From Streptomyces halstedii (GTDB taxonomy: Bacteria > Actinomycetota > Actinomycetes > Streptomycetales > Streptomycetaceae), in assembly GCA_000720535.1 (NCBI GenBank), contig JOAZ01000017.1, positions 310,001 through 374,000 on the forward strand: a DNA stretch of 64,000 bases, written 5' to 3'. A program made the translations under genes and the position numbers. Below are positions 34,745 through 44,974 of the stretch, in pieces (within the stretch, counting starts at the first letter, position 1; each line of letters begins with the position of its first letter). Below the pieces are notes generated by a model, which worked only from the letters and a program-made list of their open reading frames with translations, did not search any database and was not told the DNA's origin.

Positions 34745-35626
34745 ATGACCGCTACCTCCGTGGGTGCACTGCTGCTGTGCCGGGCCGACCCCGAGGCCGT
34801 ACGGCCACCGGCTCACCTGTTGCGGGAGCGCATGCTGCTCCTGCCCGCCGGAACCGGCTGGAGCGTCCTCGTCCCGGAAGGAAAGCCCTGGCGGGGAGAC
34901 CCCCACGACGGCCGGGCCGCCGTCCCGGGCGACACCGGCGGCGCCGAGCCCGTGGACCGGGTGATGGGCGGCTGGGCCACCGCCCTCGCGGTGGGCGCCA
35001 CCTGGCCGGTCATCGCCCTGTGGTGGGACGGCGACCGGTCCGGCTACACACTCGCCGCGGGCTTCCGCCGCCCGGTCGGCTACGTCTGGCTGGCCGACGG
35101 CACCCCGGCCGGTGAGGACGAGGCCATGCGGACCTTCGCGGCCCGGCTGGGCCTCGACCCGGTGCTGGACGTCCAGGAGCTGGAGGCGCTCACCCGGCAG
35201 GACCCCGCGGCCGACGCCGACGCCCGGCTGCGCGAACTGCTCGCCGTGCTCACCCGTGCCGGGGTGGCCCTGCCGCCCGGCCTCGCCCCCGGAGAACCGG
35301 CCGACCGGCTGCGCGGCGCGGCCGGCGTCCACCCGCATGTGGAACGGATCGAGTGGGCCGGCTGGCGTGATGCCGTCCAGCTGGAGCTCGACGCCGTCGA
35401 GTCCACCGGACTCGGACCCTGGGTCCGCGGCCCGCGCGCCCGCGCCATGGCGGCGGCCCAGGTGGCGGCGGGGATCCCGCTCACCCTGTGGGGAGCCCGC
35501 AGACGCGGCGCGGGCTGGCTCGCGGCGGGACTCGTCCTGCTGGCGCAAGGAGCGCTGGGCCTCGCCTACGACCGGTTCAGGGCCGAAACGGAACGCGGCG
35601 CACGGGGCGGCGGGCCGGTGTGGTGA
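34745..35626 (+). CDS. Hypothetical membrane-tethered protein
   Basis: A 293-residue protein I do not recognise. An N-terminal soluble domain (LLLPAGTGWSVLVPEG, TWPVIALWWDGDRSGYTLAA) is followed by a helical segment and one membrane helix near the C-terminus (about 252-273, GAGWLAAGLVLLAQGALGLA). ATG 34745 lies in a short spacer. Conserved-looking host gene, function unknown. Confidence 0.65.
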   Translation: MTATSVGALLLCRADPEAVRPPAHLLRERMLLLPAGTGWSVLVPEGKPWRGDPHDGRAAVPGDTGGAEPVDRVMGGWATALAVGATWPVIALWWDGDRSGYTLAAGFRRPVGYVWLADGTPAGEDEAMRTFAARLGLDPVLDVQELEALTRQDPAADADARLRELLAVLTRAGVALPPGLAPGEPADRLRGAAGVHPHVERIEWAGWRDAVQLELDAVESTGLGPWVRGPRARAMAAAQVAAGIPLTLWGARRRGAGWLAAGLVLLAQGALGLAYDRFRAETERGARGGGPVW

Positions 35627-35806
35627 CTACTCGTCCTCGTCGTCGTCCAGCCGGGCCAGCCAGGTCGCGAGACGCTCGACGGGCACCTCGAAGTCGGGGT
35701 TGAGGTCGACGAACGTACGCAGCTGCTCGGCGAGCCACTCGAAGGTGACCTCCTCCTCGCCGCGCCGCTTCTCCAGTTCCTCGATGCCACGGTCCGTGAA
35801 GTACAT
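35627..35806 (-). CDS. DUF6104-like small conserved protein
   Basis: A 59-residue acidic protein starting MYFTDRGIEELEKRRGEEEV and ending LARLDDDEDE. It matches the short actinobacterial family I know as DUF6104, which lies beside the 2-oxoglutarate dehydrogenase gene in Streptomyces. Its stop is one base after the hypothetical gene on the other strand (tail to tail). Function unknown. Confidence 0.75.
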   Translation of the reverse strand: MYFTDRGIEELEKRRGEEEVTFEWLAEQLRTFVDLNPDFEVPVERLATWLARLDDDEDE

Positions 35807-35833
35807 GGCACCAGAATAACGAGCCCGGACAGG

Positions 35834-35878
35834 CCAAAGGCCCGGCCCCGCGAACCTCTCGCGGGACCGGGCCTTTGG
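35834..35878. terminator. Hairpin terminator for the 2-oxoglutarate dehydrogenase gene
   Basis: CCAAAGGCCCGG(C/T)CCCGCG pairs with CGCGGGACCGGGCCTTTGG around a short loop. It lies 17 bases beyond the minus-strand stop at 35895. Confidence 0.85.
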
Positions 35879-35894
35879 TGTGTACGACAGCCGG

Positions 35895-38800
35895 TCAGGC
35901 CTCGAAGACCTCGTTGATCAGCTGGGTCTGCTCGGCCTGGTGGCGCTTGGCCGAGCCGACCGCCGGGGACGAGCCGTGCGGACGCGAGATGCGGCGCAGA
36001 CGCTCGTCGTGCGGCACGTCGGCACCCACGGCCAGGTCCAGGTGGTCGATCAGGTTGAGCGCGATGAACGGCCACGCGCCCTGGTTCGCCGGCTCCTCCT
36101 GGGCCCAGAGGTACTTCTCCGCGTTCGGGTACTTGGCGATCTCGGCCTGGATCTCCGCACCCGGCAGCGGGTACAGGCGCTCCAGACGGATGAGCGCCGT
36201 CTCCGTGTCGCCGCGCTTGATCCGCTCGGCGTCCAGGTCGTAGAAGAGCTTGCCCGCGCAGAAGACGACCTTGCGGACGGCTTCCGGCTTGACCGAGTCG
36301 TCGCCGATGACCGGACGGAACCCGCCGGTGGTGAACTCCTCCGCCTTCGACGCCGCGGCCTTCAGACGCAGCATCGACTTCGGCGTGAAGACGACCAGCG
36401 GCTTGTGGTGCGGGTTGTGCACCTGCCACCGCAGGAGGTGGAAGTAGTTCGACGGCAGGGTCGGCATCGCGACCGTCATGTTGTTCTGCGCGCAGAGCTG
36501 GAGGAAGCGCTCCGGGCGGGCGGACGAGTGGTCCGGGCCCTGGCCCTCGTAGCCGTGCGGCAGCAGCAGCGTGACGCCGGAGGTCTGGCCCCACTTCTGC
36601 TCGGCCGAGGAGATGAACTCGTCCACGACGGTCTGCGCGCCGTTGACGAAGTCACCGAACTGGGCTTCCCAGATCACCAGCGACTCGGGGCGGGCCAGCG
36701 AGTAGCCGTACTCGAAGCCCATCGCCGCGTACTCGCTGAGCAGCGAGTCGTAGACGTTGTAACGGGCCTGGTCGTCGGTGAGGTAGAGCAGCGGGGTGTA
36801 GTCCTCGCCGGTCTTCTGGTCGACGAGCACGGCGTGGCGCTGACCGAACGTGCCGCGGCGGGTGTCCTGGCCGGCGAGCCGGACCGGGGTGCCCTCCATC
36901 AGCAGCGAACCGATGGCCAGGGTCTCGCCCATGCCCCAGTCGATGGTGCCGTTCTCCACGGAGGCCGCGCGGCGCTGCATCTGCGGCATCAGACGCGGGT
37001 GCACGGTGACCGTGTCGGGGATGTTCACCTGGGACTCGGCGATCAGCTTCACGACCTCCGAGGACACCGCGGTGGTCACGGCGACCGGGAACTCGGCCTG
37101 CACGTCCGGGACATGCGGCTGGGACGGCGCCGAGGTGGCCTCGCGGACCTCAGCGAAGACCTTCTCCAGCTGGCCCTGGAAGTCCTGGAGCGCCTGCTCG
37201 GCCTCTTCCAGCGTGATGTCGCCGCGACCGATGAGGGACTCGGTGTAGAGCTTGCGCACCGAGCGCTTCTTGTCGATCAGGGTGTACATCTGCGGGTTGG
37301 TGAACTCCGGGTTGTCGCCCTCGTTGTGACCGCGGCGGCGGTAGCAGATGAGGTCGATCACGACGTCCTTGTTGAACGTCTGCCGGTACTCGAAGGCGAG
37401 GCGCGCGACACGCACCACGGCCTCCGGGTCGTCGCCGTTGACGTGGATGATCGGCGCCTCGATCATGCGCGCCACGTCGGTGGCGTACATCGAGGAGCGC
37501 GAGGACTCCGGGGCGGCGGTGAAGCCGACCTGGTTGTTGATCACCACGTGCACGGTGCCGCCGGTGCGGTAGCCGCGCAGCTGCGACATGTTGAGGGTCT
37601 CGGCGACGACGCCCTGGCCCGCGAAGGCCGCGTCGCCGTGGAGCGCGACGGGCAGGACCGTGAAGTCCGTGCCGCCCTTGTTGATGATGTCCTGCTTGGC
37701 GCGGGCGATGCCCTCCAGGACCGGGTCGACCGCCTCCAGGTGCGAGGGGTTGGCGGCCAGCGAGACCTTGATCTGCTCGCCGTCCAGACCGGTGAAGGTG
37801 CCCTCGGCGCCCAGGTGGTACTTGACGTCGCCGGAGCCGTGCATCGACCGCGGGTCGAGGTTGCCCTCGAACTCCCGGAAGATCTGCGCGTACGACTTGC
37901 CGACGATGTTCGCCAGGACGTTCAGGCGGCCGCGGTGGGCCATGCCGATGACGACCTCGTCCAGGCGCGCCTCCGCCGCGGAGTCGATGACCGCGTCGAG
38001 CAGCGGGATGACGGACTCGCCGCCCTCCAGCGAGAACCGCTTCTGGCCGACGTACTTGGTCTGGAGGAACGTCTCGAACGCCTCGGCGGCGTTGAGGCGG
38101 CGCAGGATCCGCAGCTGCTCCTCACGCTCCGGGGCCGGGCGCGGACGCTCCACCCGGTCCTGGATCCACTTGCGCTCCTTCGGGTCCTGGATGTGCATGA
38201 ACTCGATGCCGGTGGTGCGGCAGTACGACTCACGCAGGACACCGAGGATGTCGCGGAGCTTCATCAGCGTCTTGCCTGCGAAGCCGCCGACGGCGAAGTC
38301 CCGCTCCAGGTCCCACAGGGTGAGGCCGTGCTCGGTGATGTCCAGGTCGGGGTGCTTGCGCTGGCGGTACTCCAGCGGGTCGGTGTCGGCCATCACGTGA
38401 CCGCGGACCCGGTAGGAGTGGATCAGCTCGAAGACCCGCGCGGCCTTGGTGACGTCGTCGTCGTGCGAGGCGTCGATGTCCTTGAGCCAGCGGACCGGCT
38501 CGTAGGGGATGCGCAGCGCCTTGAAGATCTCGTCGTAGAAGTCGTTCTCGCCGAGCAGGAGCTGGGCCAGGACGCGCAGGAACTCGCCGGACGCCGCACC
38601 CTGGATGACCCGGTGGTCGTACGTCGAGGTCAGCGTCATGACCTTCGAGATGCCCAGCTTGTTCAGGGTGTCCTGCGAGGTGCCCTGGAACTCGGCCGGG
38701 TAGTCCATCGCGCCGACACCCATGATGAGGCCCTGTCCGGGCATCAGGCGCGGAACCGAGTGCACGGTGCCGATGCCGCCGGGGTTGGTCAGCGAGGCGG

Positions 38801-39719
38801 TGACACCGGTGAAGTCGTCCATGCCGAGCTTGCCGACGCGGGCGCGGCGGACGATGTCCTCGTACGCCTGCCAGAACTCGAAGAAGTTGAGCGTCTCGGC
38901 CTTCTTGATGGCCGCGACGACCAGCTGGCGGTCGCCGTTCGGCTTCACCAGGTCGATGGCCAGGCCGAGGTTGATGTGCTCCGGCTTGACCAGGGTCGGC
39001 TTGCCGTCCTTGACCGCGAAGGAGTAGTTCATCGACGGCATGGCCTTGAGGGCCTGCACCATCGCGTACCCGATGAGGTGCGTGAAGGAGATCTTCCCGC
39101 CGCGGGCGCGCTTGAGGTGGTTGTTGATGACGATGCGGTTGTCGAAGAGCAGCTTCACCGGGACGGCGCGCACGGACGTGGCCGTCGGCAGCTCCAGCGA
39201 GGCGTTCATGTTCTTCGCGACGGCGGCCGAGGGGCCGCGCAGCGTCACGTACTCCGGGCCGGCCGGGGCCTCGGTCGCGGCGTCGGCCTTCGCGGCGGCC
39301 GGGGCCGCCTTGGCCGGGGCCGCCTTGACCGGAGCGGCGGCGGGCTTCGCGGGCGCGGCCGGCGCGGCCGGAGGGGCTGCCTTCGCCGGGGCGGCGGGGG
39401 CGGGTGAGGGGGCTGCGGCCTTGACCGGAGCGGGCGCGGCGGCCGGGGTGTTGTTCACGGGGGCCGCGGCCGGGGCCGCGGTCACCGTGGCACCCGCCAC
39501 CGCCGGGACGGGCTTGTCCGCCGTGCCGGCTGTGCCCGGCTTGTAGTCGGCGAAGAAGTCCCACCAGGCGCGGTCGACCGAGCTGGGGTCCTGGAGGTAC
39601 TGCTGGTAGATCTCGTCGACGAGCCACTCATTGGCACCGAACGCGGCCGCCGGGTTGGACCCGGTGCCCGCTTCTTGATCGGTCGAGATACTCGAGTTAC
39701 TGGGGGACTGAGACGACAC
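35895..39719 (-). CDS. kgd: Multifunctional 2-oxoglutarate dehydrogenase E1 / dihydrolipoyl succinyltransferase-like enzyme
   Basis: A 1274-residue Kgd/SucA fusion of the TCA cycle. Order: an E1 N-terminal segment ([20 protein letters not shown]), a Pro/Ala/Lys linker (about 60-120), an E2-like catalytic domain with [20 protein letters not shown] and [14 protein letters not shown] (the DHRxxxG acyltransferase motif), then the thiamine-diphosphate E1 module ([45 protein letters not shown]). No lipoyl domain precedes the E2 part. GTG 39719 is preferred, giving the family length; earlier TTG/GTG starts exist. Known as SCO5281 in S. coelicolor. Confidence 0.95.
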   Translation of the reverse strand: MSSQSPSNSSISTDQEAGTGSNPAAAFGANEWLVDEIYQQYLQDPSSVDRAWWDFFADYKPGTAGTADKPVPAVAGATVTAAPAAAPVNNTPAAAPAPVKAAAPSPAPAAPAKAAPPAAPAAPAKPAAAPVKAAPAKAAPAAAKADAATEAPAGPEYVTLRGPSAAVAKNMNASLELPTATSVRAVPVKLLFDNRIVINNHLKRARGGKISFTHLIGYAMVQALKAMPSMNYSFAVKDGKPTLVKPEHINLGLAIDLVKPNGDRQLVVAAIKKAETLNFFEFWQAYEDIVRRARVGKLGMDDFTGVTASLTNPGGIGTVHSVPRLMPGQGLIMGVGAMDYPAEFQGTSQDTLNKLGISKVMTLTSTYDHRVIQGAASGEFLRVLAQLLLGENDFYDEIFKALRIPYEPVRWLKDIDASHDDDVTKAARVFELIHSYRVRGHVMADTDPLEYRQRKHPDLDITEHGLTLWDLERDFAVGGFAGKTLMKLRDILGVLRESYCRTTGIEFMHIQDPKERKWIQDRVERPRPAPEREEQLRILRRLNAAEAFETFLQTKYVGQKRFSLEGGESVIPLLDAVIDSAAEARLDEVVIGMAHRGRLNVLANIVGKSYAQIFREFEGNLDPRSMHGSGDVKYHLGAEGTFTGLDGEQIKVSLAANPSHLEAVDPVLEGIARAKQDIINKGGTDFTVLPVALHGDAAFAGQGVVAETLNMSQLRGYRTGGTVHVVINNQVGFTAAPESSRSSMYATDVARMIEAPIIHVNGDDPEAVVRVARLAFEYRQTFNKDVVIDLICYRRRGHNEGDNPEFTNPQMYTLIDKKRSVRKLYTESLIGRGDITLEEAEQALQDFQGQLEKVFAEVREATSAPSQPHVPDVQAEFPVAVTTAVSSEVVKLIAESQVNIPDTVTVHPRLMPQMQRRAASVENGTIDWGMGETLAIGSLLMEGTPVRLAGQDTRRGTFGQRHAVLVDQKTGEDYTPLLYLTDDQARYNVYDSLLSEYAAMGFEYGYSLARPESLVIWEAQFGDFVNGAQTVVDEFISSAEQKWGQTSGVTLLLPHGYEGQGPDHSSARPERFLQLCAQNNMTVAMPTLPSNYFHLLRWQVHNPHHKPLVVFTPKSMLRLKAAASKAEEFTTGGFRPVIGDDSVKPEAVRKVVFCAGKLFYDLDAERIKRGDTETALIRLERLYPLPGAEIQAEIAKYPNAEKYLWAQEEPANQGAWPFIALNLIDHLDLAVGADVPHDERLRRISRPHGSSPAVGSAKRHQAEQTQLINEVFEA

Positions 39720-39976
39720 GGCGGCAACCGCCCTCTTCCGCTTCACAAGGTGATGGACAGCGGAAATCAAGGCTACGCCCCCTGAGCCGTTACGTGCAGG
39801 CCGGGCCGGTCTTCGTCGTGCACATCACATCTGAAGCCGGGTTTCGGCGCATGAAATGGCGGGAAACAAGCGGGGTTCCGCTGCACTTCGGTACGCGAGG
39901 CCGAGGTCCGGCCCCTTGGACCGTATCTCGTTCCTGGTCAGGACGGAGAACCTGGCCCTCAGGATCGAACTCCGGG

Positions 39977-41053
39977 TCAACCACGCAACCGTGGATTGCC
40001 CGGAAGTGTGACCTGTATCCGGCAGCCGCGAGCTGATTCGGCCACACCGATACGTCCCCCGTGCAGATCGACCGCCCAGCGGGCGATGGCCAGGCCGAGT
40101 CCCGTACCGCCGTCGCTGCCGGGGCCCTGCGGGGACGGTGTCTGGCCCCGGTTGAAGCGCTCGAAGACCCGGTGGCGCTCGGCCTCCGGGATGCCCGGAC
40201 CCTCGTCGGCGACCTCCAGCTCCAGCGACTCCGGGTACCGCCCGCGCCGCGCGAGCACCGTGACACGGCCGTGCGGCGGGCTGTGCTTGACGGCGTTGTC
40301 GATGAGGTTGGCGACCACCTGGTGCAGCCGCTCCGCGTCCGCGTGCGCCGTCAGCTCGGGCGGTGAGACGTCGAGGTGGAGATGGACGTCCGTACGGGAG
40401 TGGTTGCCGGAGCCGGAGGAGAGCCGGCGCTGGGTGGCCGCGAGGTTCGCCTCCTTCAGCACGCCCGACAGGTACGGCCAGACCTCGAAGCGGCTCGCCT
40501 TGAGCGTCACCACGCCGTTGTCGAGGCGCGAGAGGTCCAGCAGGGTCTCCACCAGCCGCCCCAGGCGCTCCGTCTGCTTCAGCGCGGTACGCATGGTCTC
40601 CGGGTCGGCGGCGGACACCCCGTCCACCACGTTCTCCAGGACGGCCCTGAGCGCGGCGATCGGGGTCCGCAGCTCGTGGGAGACGTTGGCCACCAGCTCC
40701 TTGCGGTGCCGGTCCTCCGCCTCCAGGTCGTCCGCCATGCGGTTGATCGTCTGGGCGAGGTCCCCGAGCTCGTCACGGCGCCCGGCCCCGCTCACCCGTC
40801 GCGTGTAGTCGCCGTGCGAGATCGACCGGGCCACGGCCCTCATCTCGTCCAGCGGCGCGGTCAGCCCGTGCGCCACGAACTGGGTGATGAGCAAGGTCGC
40901 GATCACCGAGAAGACCGTGATGAACCGGAACTCCGTCCGGGTGCGCAGGGCGACGATCAGCAGTCCGGTGGTGATGAACACCGACACCACCACGAGCGTG
41001 CCGAGCTTCGCCTTGATCGAGAAGGGCCGCAGTCCGGAGCCGGGCCGGGTCAT
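39977..41053 (-). CDS. Sensor histidine kinase
   Basis: A 358-residue histidine kinase. Two close transmembrane helices (about 15-36 and 43-63) leave almost no extracellular sensor, so it senses within or near the membrane. A HAMP domain (about 65-117) leads to the H-box NVSHELRTPIAAL, then N-box NLIDNAVKHS and G-boxes DEGPGIPE and GTGLGLAI. The ATG overlaps the regulator stop (ATGA), so the pair is translationally coupled. Confidence 0.93.
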   Translation of the reverse strand: MTRPGSGLRPFSIKAKLGTLVVVSVFITTGLLIVALRTRTEFRFITVFSVIATLLITQFVAHGLTAPLDEMRAVARSISHGDYTRRVSGAGRRDELGDLAQTINRMADDLEAEDRHRKELVANVSHELRTPIAALRAVLENVVDGVSAADPETMRTALKQTERLGRLVETLLDLSRLDNGVVTLKASRFEVWPYLSGVLKEANLAATQRRLSSGSGNHSRTDVHLHLDVSPPELTAHADAERLHQVVANLIDNAVKHSPPHGRVTVLARRGRYPESLELEVADEGPGIPEAERHRVFERFNRGQTPSPQGPGSDGGTGLGLAIARWAVDLHGGRIGVAESARGCRIQVTLPGNPRLRG

Positions 41054-41787
41054 GGCGCGGGGGTCTCCAGGGCGTAGCCGACGCCGTGCACGGTACGGAT
41101 CCGCTCGGCGCCGATCTTCCTGCGCAACGCCTTGATGTGGCTGTCGACCGTGCGCGTCCCGGAGGCGTCCGCCCAGTCCCACACCTCGGCGAGCAACTGC
41201 TCCCGGGAGAGCACCGCGCGCGGGGTGTTGGCCAGGCAGACCAGCAGGTCGAACTCGGTCGGGGTGAGGTGGACGTCCTCCGCACGCACCCGGACCCGGC
41301 GCTGCGCGTGGTCGATCTCCAGCTCGCCCAGGCGCAGGATGCCGCTGCGGGGCGTGACGGCGGCCAGTGCGGCCCGCTCGACCCGGCGCAGCAGCACGTG
41401 CACCCGCGCGGCCAGCTCGCGCATGGAGAACGGCTTCGTCATGTAGTCGTCGGCGCCGACCCCGAGCCCGACCAGCATGTCGGTCTCGTCGTCGCGTGCG
41501 GTGAGCATCAGCACCGGCACGGGCCGCTGGGCCTGCACCCGGCGGCAGACCTCCAGGCCGTCGAAGCCCGGAAGCATGATGTCGAGCACCATCAGGTCCG
41601 GCTGCCATGCCTCCGCCGCGTCCACGGCCGCGGGCCCGTCCAGTGCGGTCTGCACCAGGAAGCCCTCGGCCCGCAGACGGGCGGAGATGGCGTCGACGAT
41701 CGTCGGGTCGTCCTCGACCACCAGGACCCGGCGCTGGGCCCCGGGGGTGGCCGCGACGCCGTTGTGGGTGGTGTGTGTCTGTTCCAT
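41050..41787 (-). CDS. OmpR/PhoB-type response regulator
   Basis: A 245-residue regulator. The receiver has the acidic pair VVEDDP, the phosphoacceptor Asp in MVLDIMLPG, the conserved Thr in LTARDD and Lys in TKPF. The C-terminal winged helix ends RTVHGVGYALE. ATG 41787 has a purine-rich AGGGGCGGGG upstream; a start at 41820 is less likely. Partner of the adjacent kinase; signals unknown. Confidence 0.93.
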   Translation of the reverse strand: MEQTHTTHNGVAATPGAQRRVLVVEDDPTIVDAISARLRAEGFLVQTALDGPAAVDAAEAWQPDLMVLDIMLPGFDGLEVCRRVQAQRPVPVLMLTARDDETDMLVGLGVGADDYMTKPFSMRELAARVHVLLRRVERAALAAVTPRSGILRLGELEIDHAQRRVRVRAEDVHLTPTEFDLLVCLANTPRAVLSREQLLAEVWDWADASGTRTVDSHIKALRRKIGAERIRTVHGVGYALETPAP

Positions 41788-42022
41788 CGCCCCGCCCCTG
41801 CCCGTTCTCGCGGGGGACATGCCCCCGGAGACGCGGTTATCGCTCGTGGATTTCTTGGGTCACAGCCCCTGTGCCGCTCAGCAGCGTAAGGGGAGAGGAG
41901 GGCTTCCGGCTACGCAGGGTGTTGCCCGGCGTCCCGGAGCGGCCGTCGTCGCGGGGGCGGACCGGCGGCCGTGCGGCGCTCGTCCCTTGGGGGACCGGGG
42001 CGCCGCATACCGGGTGGGGGGT

Positions 42023-42706
42023 TCAGTCCCCGCGCGACGCGAGATGCACCACGTCCGGAACACCTCGGGCAACGGCTACTTCTTCGGTCCGTACCGCGTG
42101 GAACCCGGCATTCCGCAGGGCGTCCTCGAACGCTTCGGAGGGTCGCGCGGACCACACCGCGAGCACCCCACCGGGCGTCAGAGACGCCCGGCAGGCGGCC
42201 AGTCCGGCGGGTGAATACAGGCTCTCGTTGTCCTCCGTGACCGTCCAGTCGGGGCCGTTGTCGATGTCCAGGCACAGTGCGTCGTAACGCTCCGTGGTCG
42301 TGTGGAGGTGGGTGACGAGGTCCACGCGGAGGATCTCGGTACGCGGATCGGCGAGCGCCGCACCGGAGATCCGGCCGAGCGGGCCGTCGAGGTGCCAGTC
42401 GACGATGGCCTGTTCCCGCTCGGCGACCGCGATCCGCCCCCAGCGCGGAGCGGCGGCGGCCCGGACGAGCGAGAAGCCCACCCCGAGCCCCCCGATGAGC
42501 ACACCGGGGTCCGGGCGCCCGTCGGGCAGGGCGGCCAGCGCCGCGTCCACGAGCAGCCGCTCGGAACGGCCGTCGGAGGTGTCCATCAGGAAGCACCCGT
42601 TGGCGATGATCTCGAAGTCGTCGCCGCGCTGCCGCAGCACGACTTCGCCGTACGGTCCCTCGCGCCGGTCGAGGGTGACAGGGCCGGTGAGGTGGGTGGC
42701 GGGCAT
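42023..42706 (-). CDS. Spermidine synthase-like / methyltransferase-fold protein
   Basis: A 227-residue protein with the PAPT/spermidine-synthase layout: LIGGLGVGFSLVRAAAA is the nucleotide-binding GGG/GxG loop, IAVAEREQAIVDW gives the acidic ribose contact, and YDALCLDIDNGPDWTV the acidic core motif. The N-terminal tetramerisation domain is short. ATG 42706 has GGAGACC upstream; an ATG at 42751 is possible. Host gene order places it just before lon. Confidence 0.82.
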   Translation of the reverse strand: MPATHLTGPVTLDRREGPYGEVVLRQRGDDFEIIANGCFLMDTSDGRSERLLVDAALAALPDGRPDPGVLIGGLGVGFSLVRAAAAPRWGRIAVAEREQAIVDWHLDGPLGRISGAALADPRTEILRVDLVTHLHTTTERYDALCLDIDNGPDWTVTEDNESLYSPAGLAACRASLTPGGVLAVWSARPSEAFEDALRNAGFHAVRTEEVAVARGVPDVVHLASRGD

Positions 42707-43236
42707 GTACGCGGTCTCCGGTCTCCGGTCGGCGGGCACGGTCGCGCCCATCCTTCCGGCAAGTCCTCTGCCGGGCCAGCGAATTCACGGCCGGGGCGGG
42801 GGGAACGCCTGTGCCCAGGGTGGGTTCGCGGGCGTCGCCGACCGGAAGGGGCTGCCGGGGGCCCCGGGGCCACCGGGGTCTGCCCCCGGCCGCCCCGTCG
42901 GCCCGCCCCCACGGGGCCGTACCGCGCGGGCCTCCCGGCCACGGAGCGGCGGCCGGTGGCAACGGCCGGGCGGACGGCCCCCGACGATCGGATGTGGCCG
43001 GAAATCGGCTACCCGGTGCGGCGGCCAGTCGCCGGGTCACCGGCCGGGTTCGGCCACCGACGACGACCGGCCGCGCGGCAGCCGCCGGCCGGTCCGGGGC
43101 GCCGGAGCCGCGACCGCCCGGCGGCCGCTCCGGCGTCGCGGGGACGGGCTCCGCGCGTACGGGAATCCCCTCGGCGGAAGCCGCGTTCTACGCCGCGGGC
43201 GACCTGGGAACGTCTTGCGGCCCAGGGAGTTGTCGT
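42707..43236. other. GC-rich spacer with no convincing gene
   Basis: About 500 bases without a gene I can support; the composition is host-like and drops noticeably from about 43230 onward. CCTGGG-N12-CCCAGG (43203-43208/43221-43226) and CGTCTTGC (43211-43218) are the only structures I noted. It should include the promoter of the spermidine-synthase-like gene and possibly the original upstream half of the lon promoter. Confidence 0.4.
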
Positions 43237-43382
43237 GTGCAGTTGAAGGCTGCATCTGCCCACGGAACTGAGCAGCGAGATGAAGAGTCGGACTACACGG
43301 CAGACCTGCGAGTCGTGCAGATCTACCTTGCGTCGAGACGGCCTGGCTCTCCGCGCTTCGCAGCCGAGCAAGATCCGAACCT

Positions 43383-43607
43383 TCAAGCTCCCGCACCATC
43401 CACGGCATCACCGCGCAGCAGGGTCTCCCCGTAAGGATTTACGTCAGCCAGGGTGGGCAAACGGTGCCGGCCCAACGCTTCCAGGGCCGCCCAGAGCTCG
43501 TCATCAAGGACCATCCGCTCAACTGCCCCTGCCGCGGGGCGCGGGCCTGCCTTCCGGCCGGTCCGAGCGGTTGAGACCCCGCGCCGCAGCTCAATGACAA
43601 GCGTCAT
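43383..43607 (-). CDS. Small hypothetical protein, possibly frameshifted
   Basis: A 74-residue protein starting MTLVIELRRG, with DDELWAALEALGRHRLPTLA in the middle. GAGGGGG lies upstream of the ATG. After LLRGDAVDG the frame ends, but the neighbouring frame continues as MVRELEGSDLARLRSAE, which looks like the natural extension; a one-base frameshift near 43400 is likely. A small gene of unknown function, possibly degraded. Confidence 0.42.
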   Translation of the reverse strand: MTLVIELRRGVSTARTGRKAGPRPAAGAVERMVLDDELWAALEALGRHRLPTLADVNPYGETLLRGDAVDGAGA

Positions 43608-43663
43608 TACACCCCCTCGTTGTCCCTCGGACCGTCAATCTTACTGAGCAACAGCTCACCTTC

Positions 43664-44686
43664 ATGATCCAGACGAGACTGCCTAGTCGCGCCGCAGGCA
43701 GACCGCGCGCCAGCCGACGGCTCGCACGGCAAGCGTGGCAACCCGCTGGTAACTTCCGCAACTGTGCTGTGCAGTTGATGCAGATGGTGCATGGTTCAGG
43801 GGTGTGGACGGGACTGGTTGATCACAGCACTCTGTACGGAGCCCTGCGGCTCGATATCGAACGCTACGACAAGCGGAGCGGCAAGGCGCTTCTGGGGCAC
43901 GGCACAGGATTCATCGTCACGGTGAGGGACTGCGGTGGGTACGGGCGGTTTGCCGAGTTCCTCGTGACCAATCGGCATGTAGTGGATCCCGCTTTCGGCC
44001 CGAAAGGCACCGTGACCACAGCTCTGGGTGCGCTGACGATCTCCGGGCACCACCAGCCTCGCGGGCGGCGGCTCTCTCCGAAGCCCGCCAAAGCCATTTT
44101 GCGTAGTCCTGCGCCGATCTATCCCAATGATCCCGACATCGATCTCGCGGTGATCCGGTTCGATCGTCAGGACAGGGAGGTCCTCGAAGGGGACGGCTGG
44201 TTCACCTCCTTCACCGAGCAACAGATCGCCTCTCCCTGGGTGTACGAAGAGGCGGACGTGCACGCGGGCACGCAGGTACTGACTGCGGGATACCCGTCGC
44301 TGGGCGGCCAGACGAATGCGACCCGTCCCATCCTGGTCGGGGGCGTGGTGGCGAGCGACCCACGGTTCCCGTCGGAGTTCGAGGGCACCACCTACCCTGA
44401 CAGCGCCCTCTGCCATGCCTTCAGCCGCGCAGGCATGTCCGGCGCGCCAGTTTTTGCGCCGATTCCCAAGAACCGCCGACACGACGAGGAGGAAGAGCCC
44501 GTCGTCGCATTCGAGCTCGGCATCATCGGCGTAAACGCAGGACATCTGCGAACCGCAGGCACGTCGGATGGCGTCATCTCTCACTTCGTGAAGTCGACCG
44601 CTCTGCTGAGGATGCTGGCCAGCTTGGGTTCACCGACGGCCGACCTGCAGATAAAGCTGGCCGACGCCTGGGACGGGACTGACTAA
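43664..44686 (+). CDS. Trypsin-like serine protease
   Basis: A protein of up to 340 residues with the S1/trypsin-like fold. The catalytic triad is visible: His in FLVTNRHVVDP, Asp in NDPDIDLAVIRFD and Ser in SRAGMSGAPVF. There is no signal peptide, so it acts in the cytoplasm. The start is uncertain: 43664 is open, and ATGs at 43778 and 43784 or GTG 43802 are closer to the conserved domain. It lies next to the AIPR gene on the same strand, 288 bases apart. Cytoplasmic trypsin-like proteases occur in several bacterial defence systems, so this may be an effector. Inference. Confidence 0.75.
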   Translation: MIQTRLPSRAAGRPRASRRLARQAWQPAGNFRNCAVQLMQMVHGSGVWTGLVDHSTLYGALRLDIERYDKRSGKALLGHGTGFIVTVRDCGGYGRFAEFLVTNRHVVDPAFGPKGTVTTALGALTISGHHQPRGRRLSPKPAKAILRSPAPIYPNDPDIDLAVIRFDRQDREVLEGDGWFTSFTEQQIASPWVYEEADVHAGTQVLTAGYPSLGGQTNATRPILVGGVVASDPRFPSEFEGTTYPDSALCHAFSRAGMSGAPVFAPIPKNRRHDEEEEPVVAFELGIIGVNAGHLRTAGTSDGVISHFVKSTALLRMLASLGSPTADLQIKLADAWDGTD

Positions 44687-44974
44687 CCTATGGCGTGATC
44701 AGCCGGACCTCGTACCTGCCCAAAGCGATGACCGGTGAGACGAGGAGTTCGCCTACGTGTGCGCCATCTCAGTCGCGCTGATCAACTGTGCGCTTTCGAG
44801 AGGTTGGGACGCCTGGGCCTCCTCGCTAGTCTTGATGCGAGCTGGCGCTGGCCTCTGCTGACAAGCTCAGTAGCCGCCTCGCCCAGCCAACTCCGGTGCA
44901 CTCATGGGCGCCTGGCCCTTCTGTCGTGCAGCAAGAAGCATCGACAGAGGGAGTGAAACATGTAGCCTGACCTC

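Noticed and set aside
35880-39407. Very long plus-strand open frame opposite the 2-oxoglutarate dehydrogenase gene
   Set aside because: Antisense shadow caused by high G+C; Arg/Val/Asp-biased, with no recognisable family.
43189-43226. CGTCTTGC site as proof of the left end
   Set aside because: Eight matching bases only; no TGT end at the expected distance, and it lies within a CCTGGG/CCCAGG dyad in host-like sequence.
43622-43640. TGTCCCTCGGAC as left end of the Tn7-like element
   Set aside because: It resembles the right end TGTCCTTTGAC at a few bases only, lacks the transposase-site repeats and has no 5-bp duplication with the right flank (CTCGT versus AGCAT).
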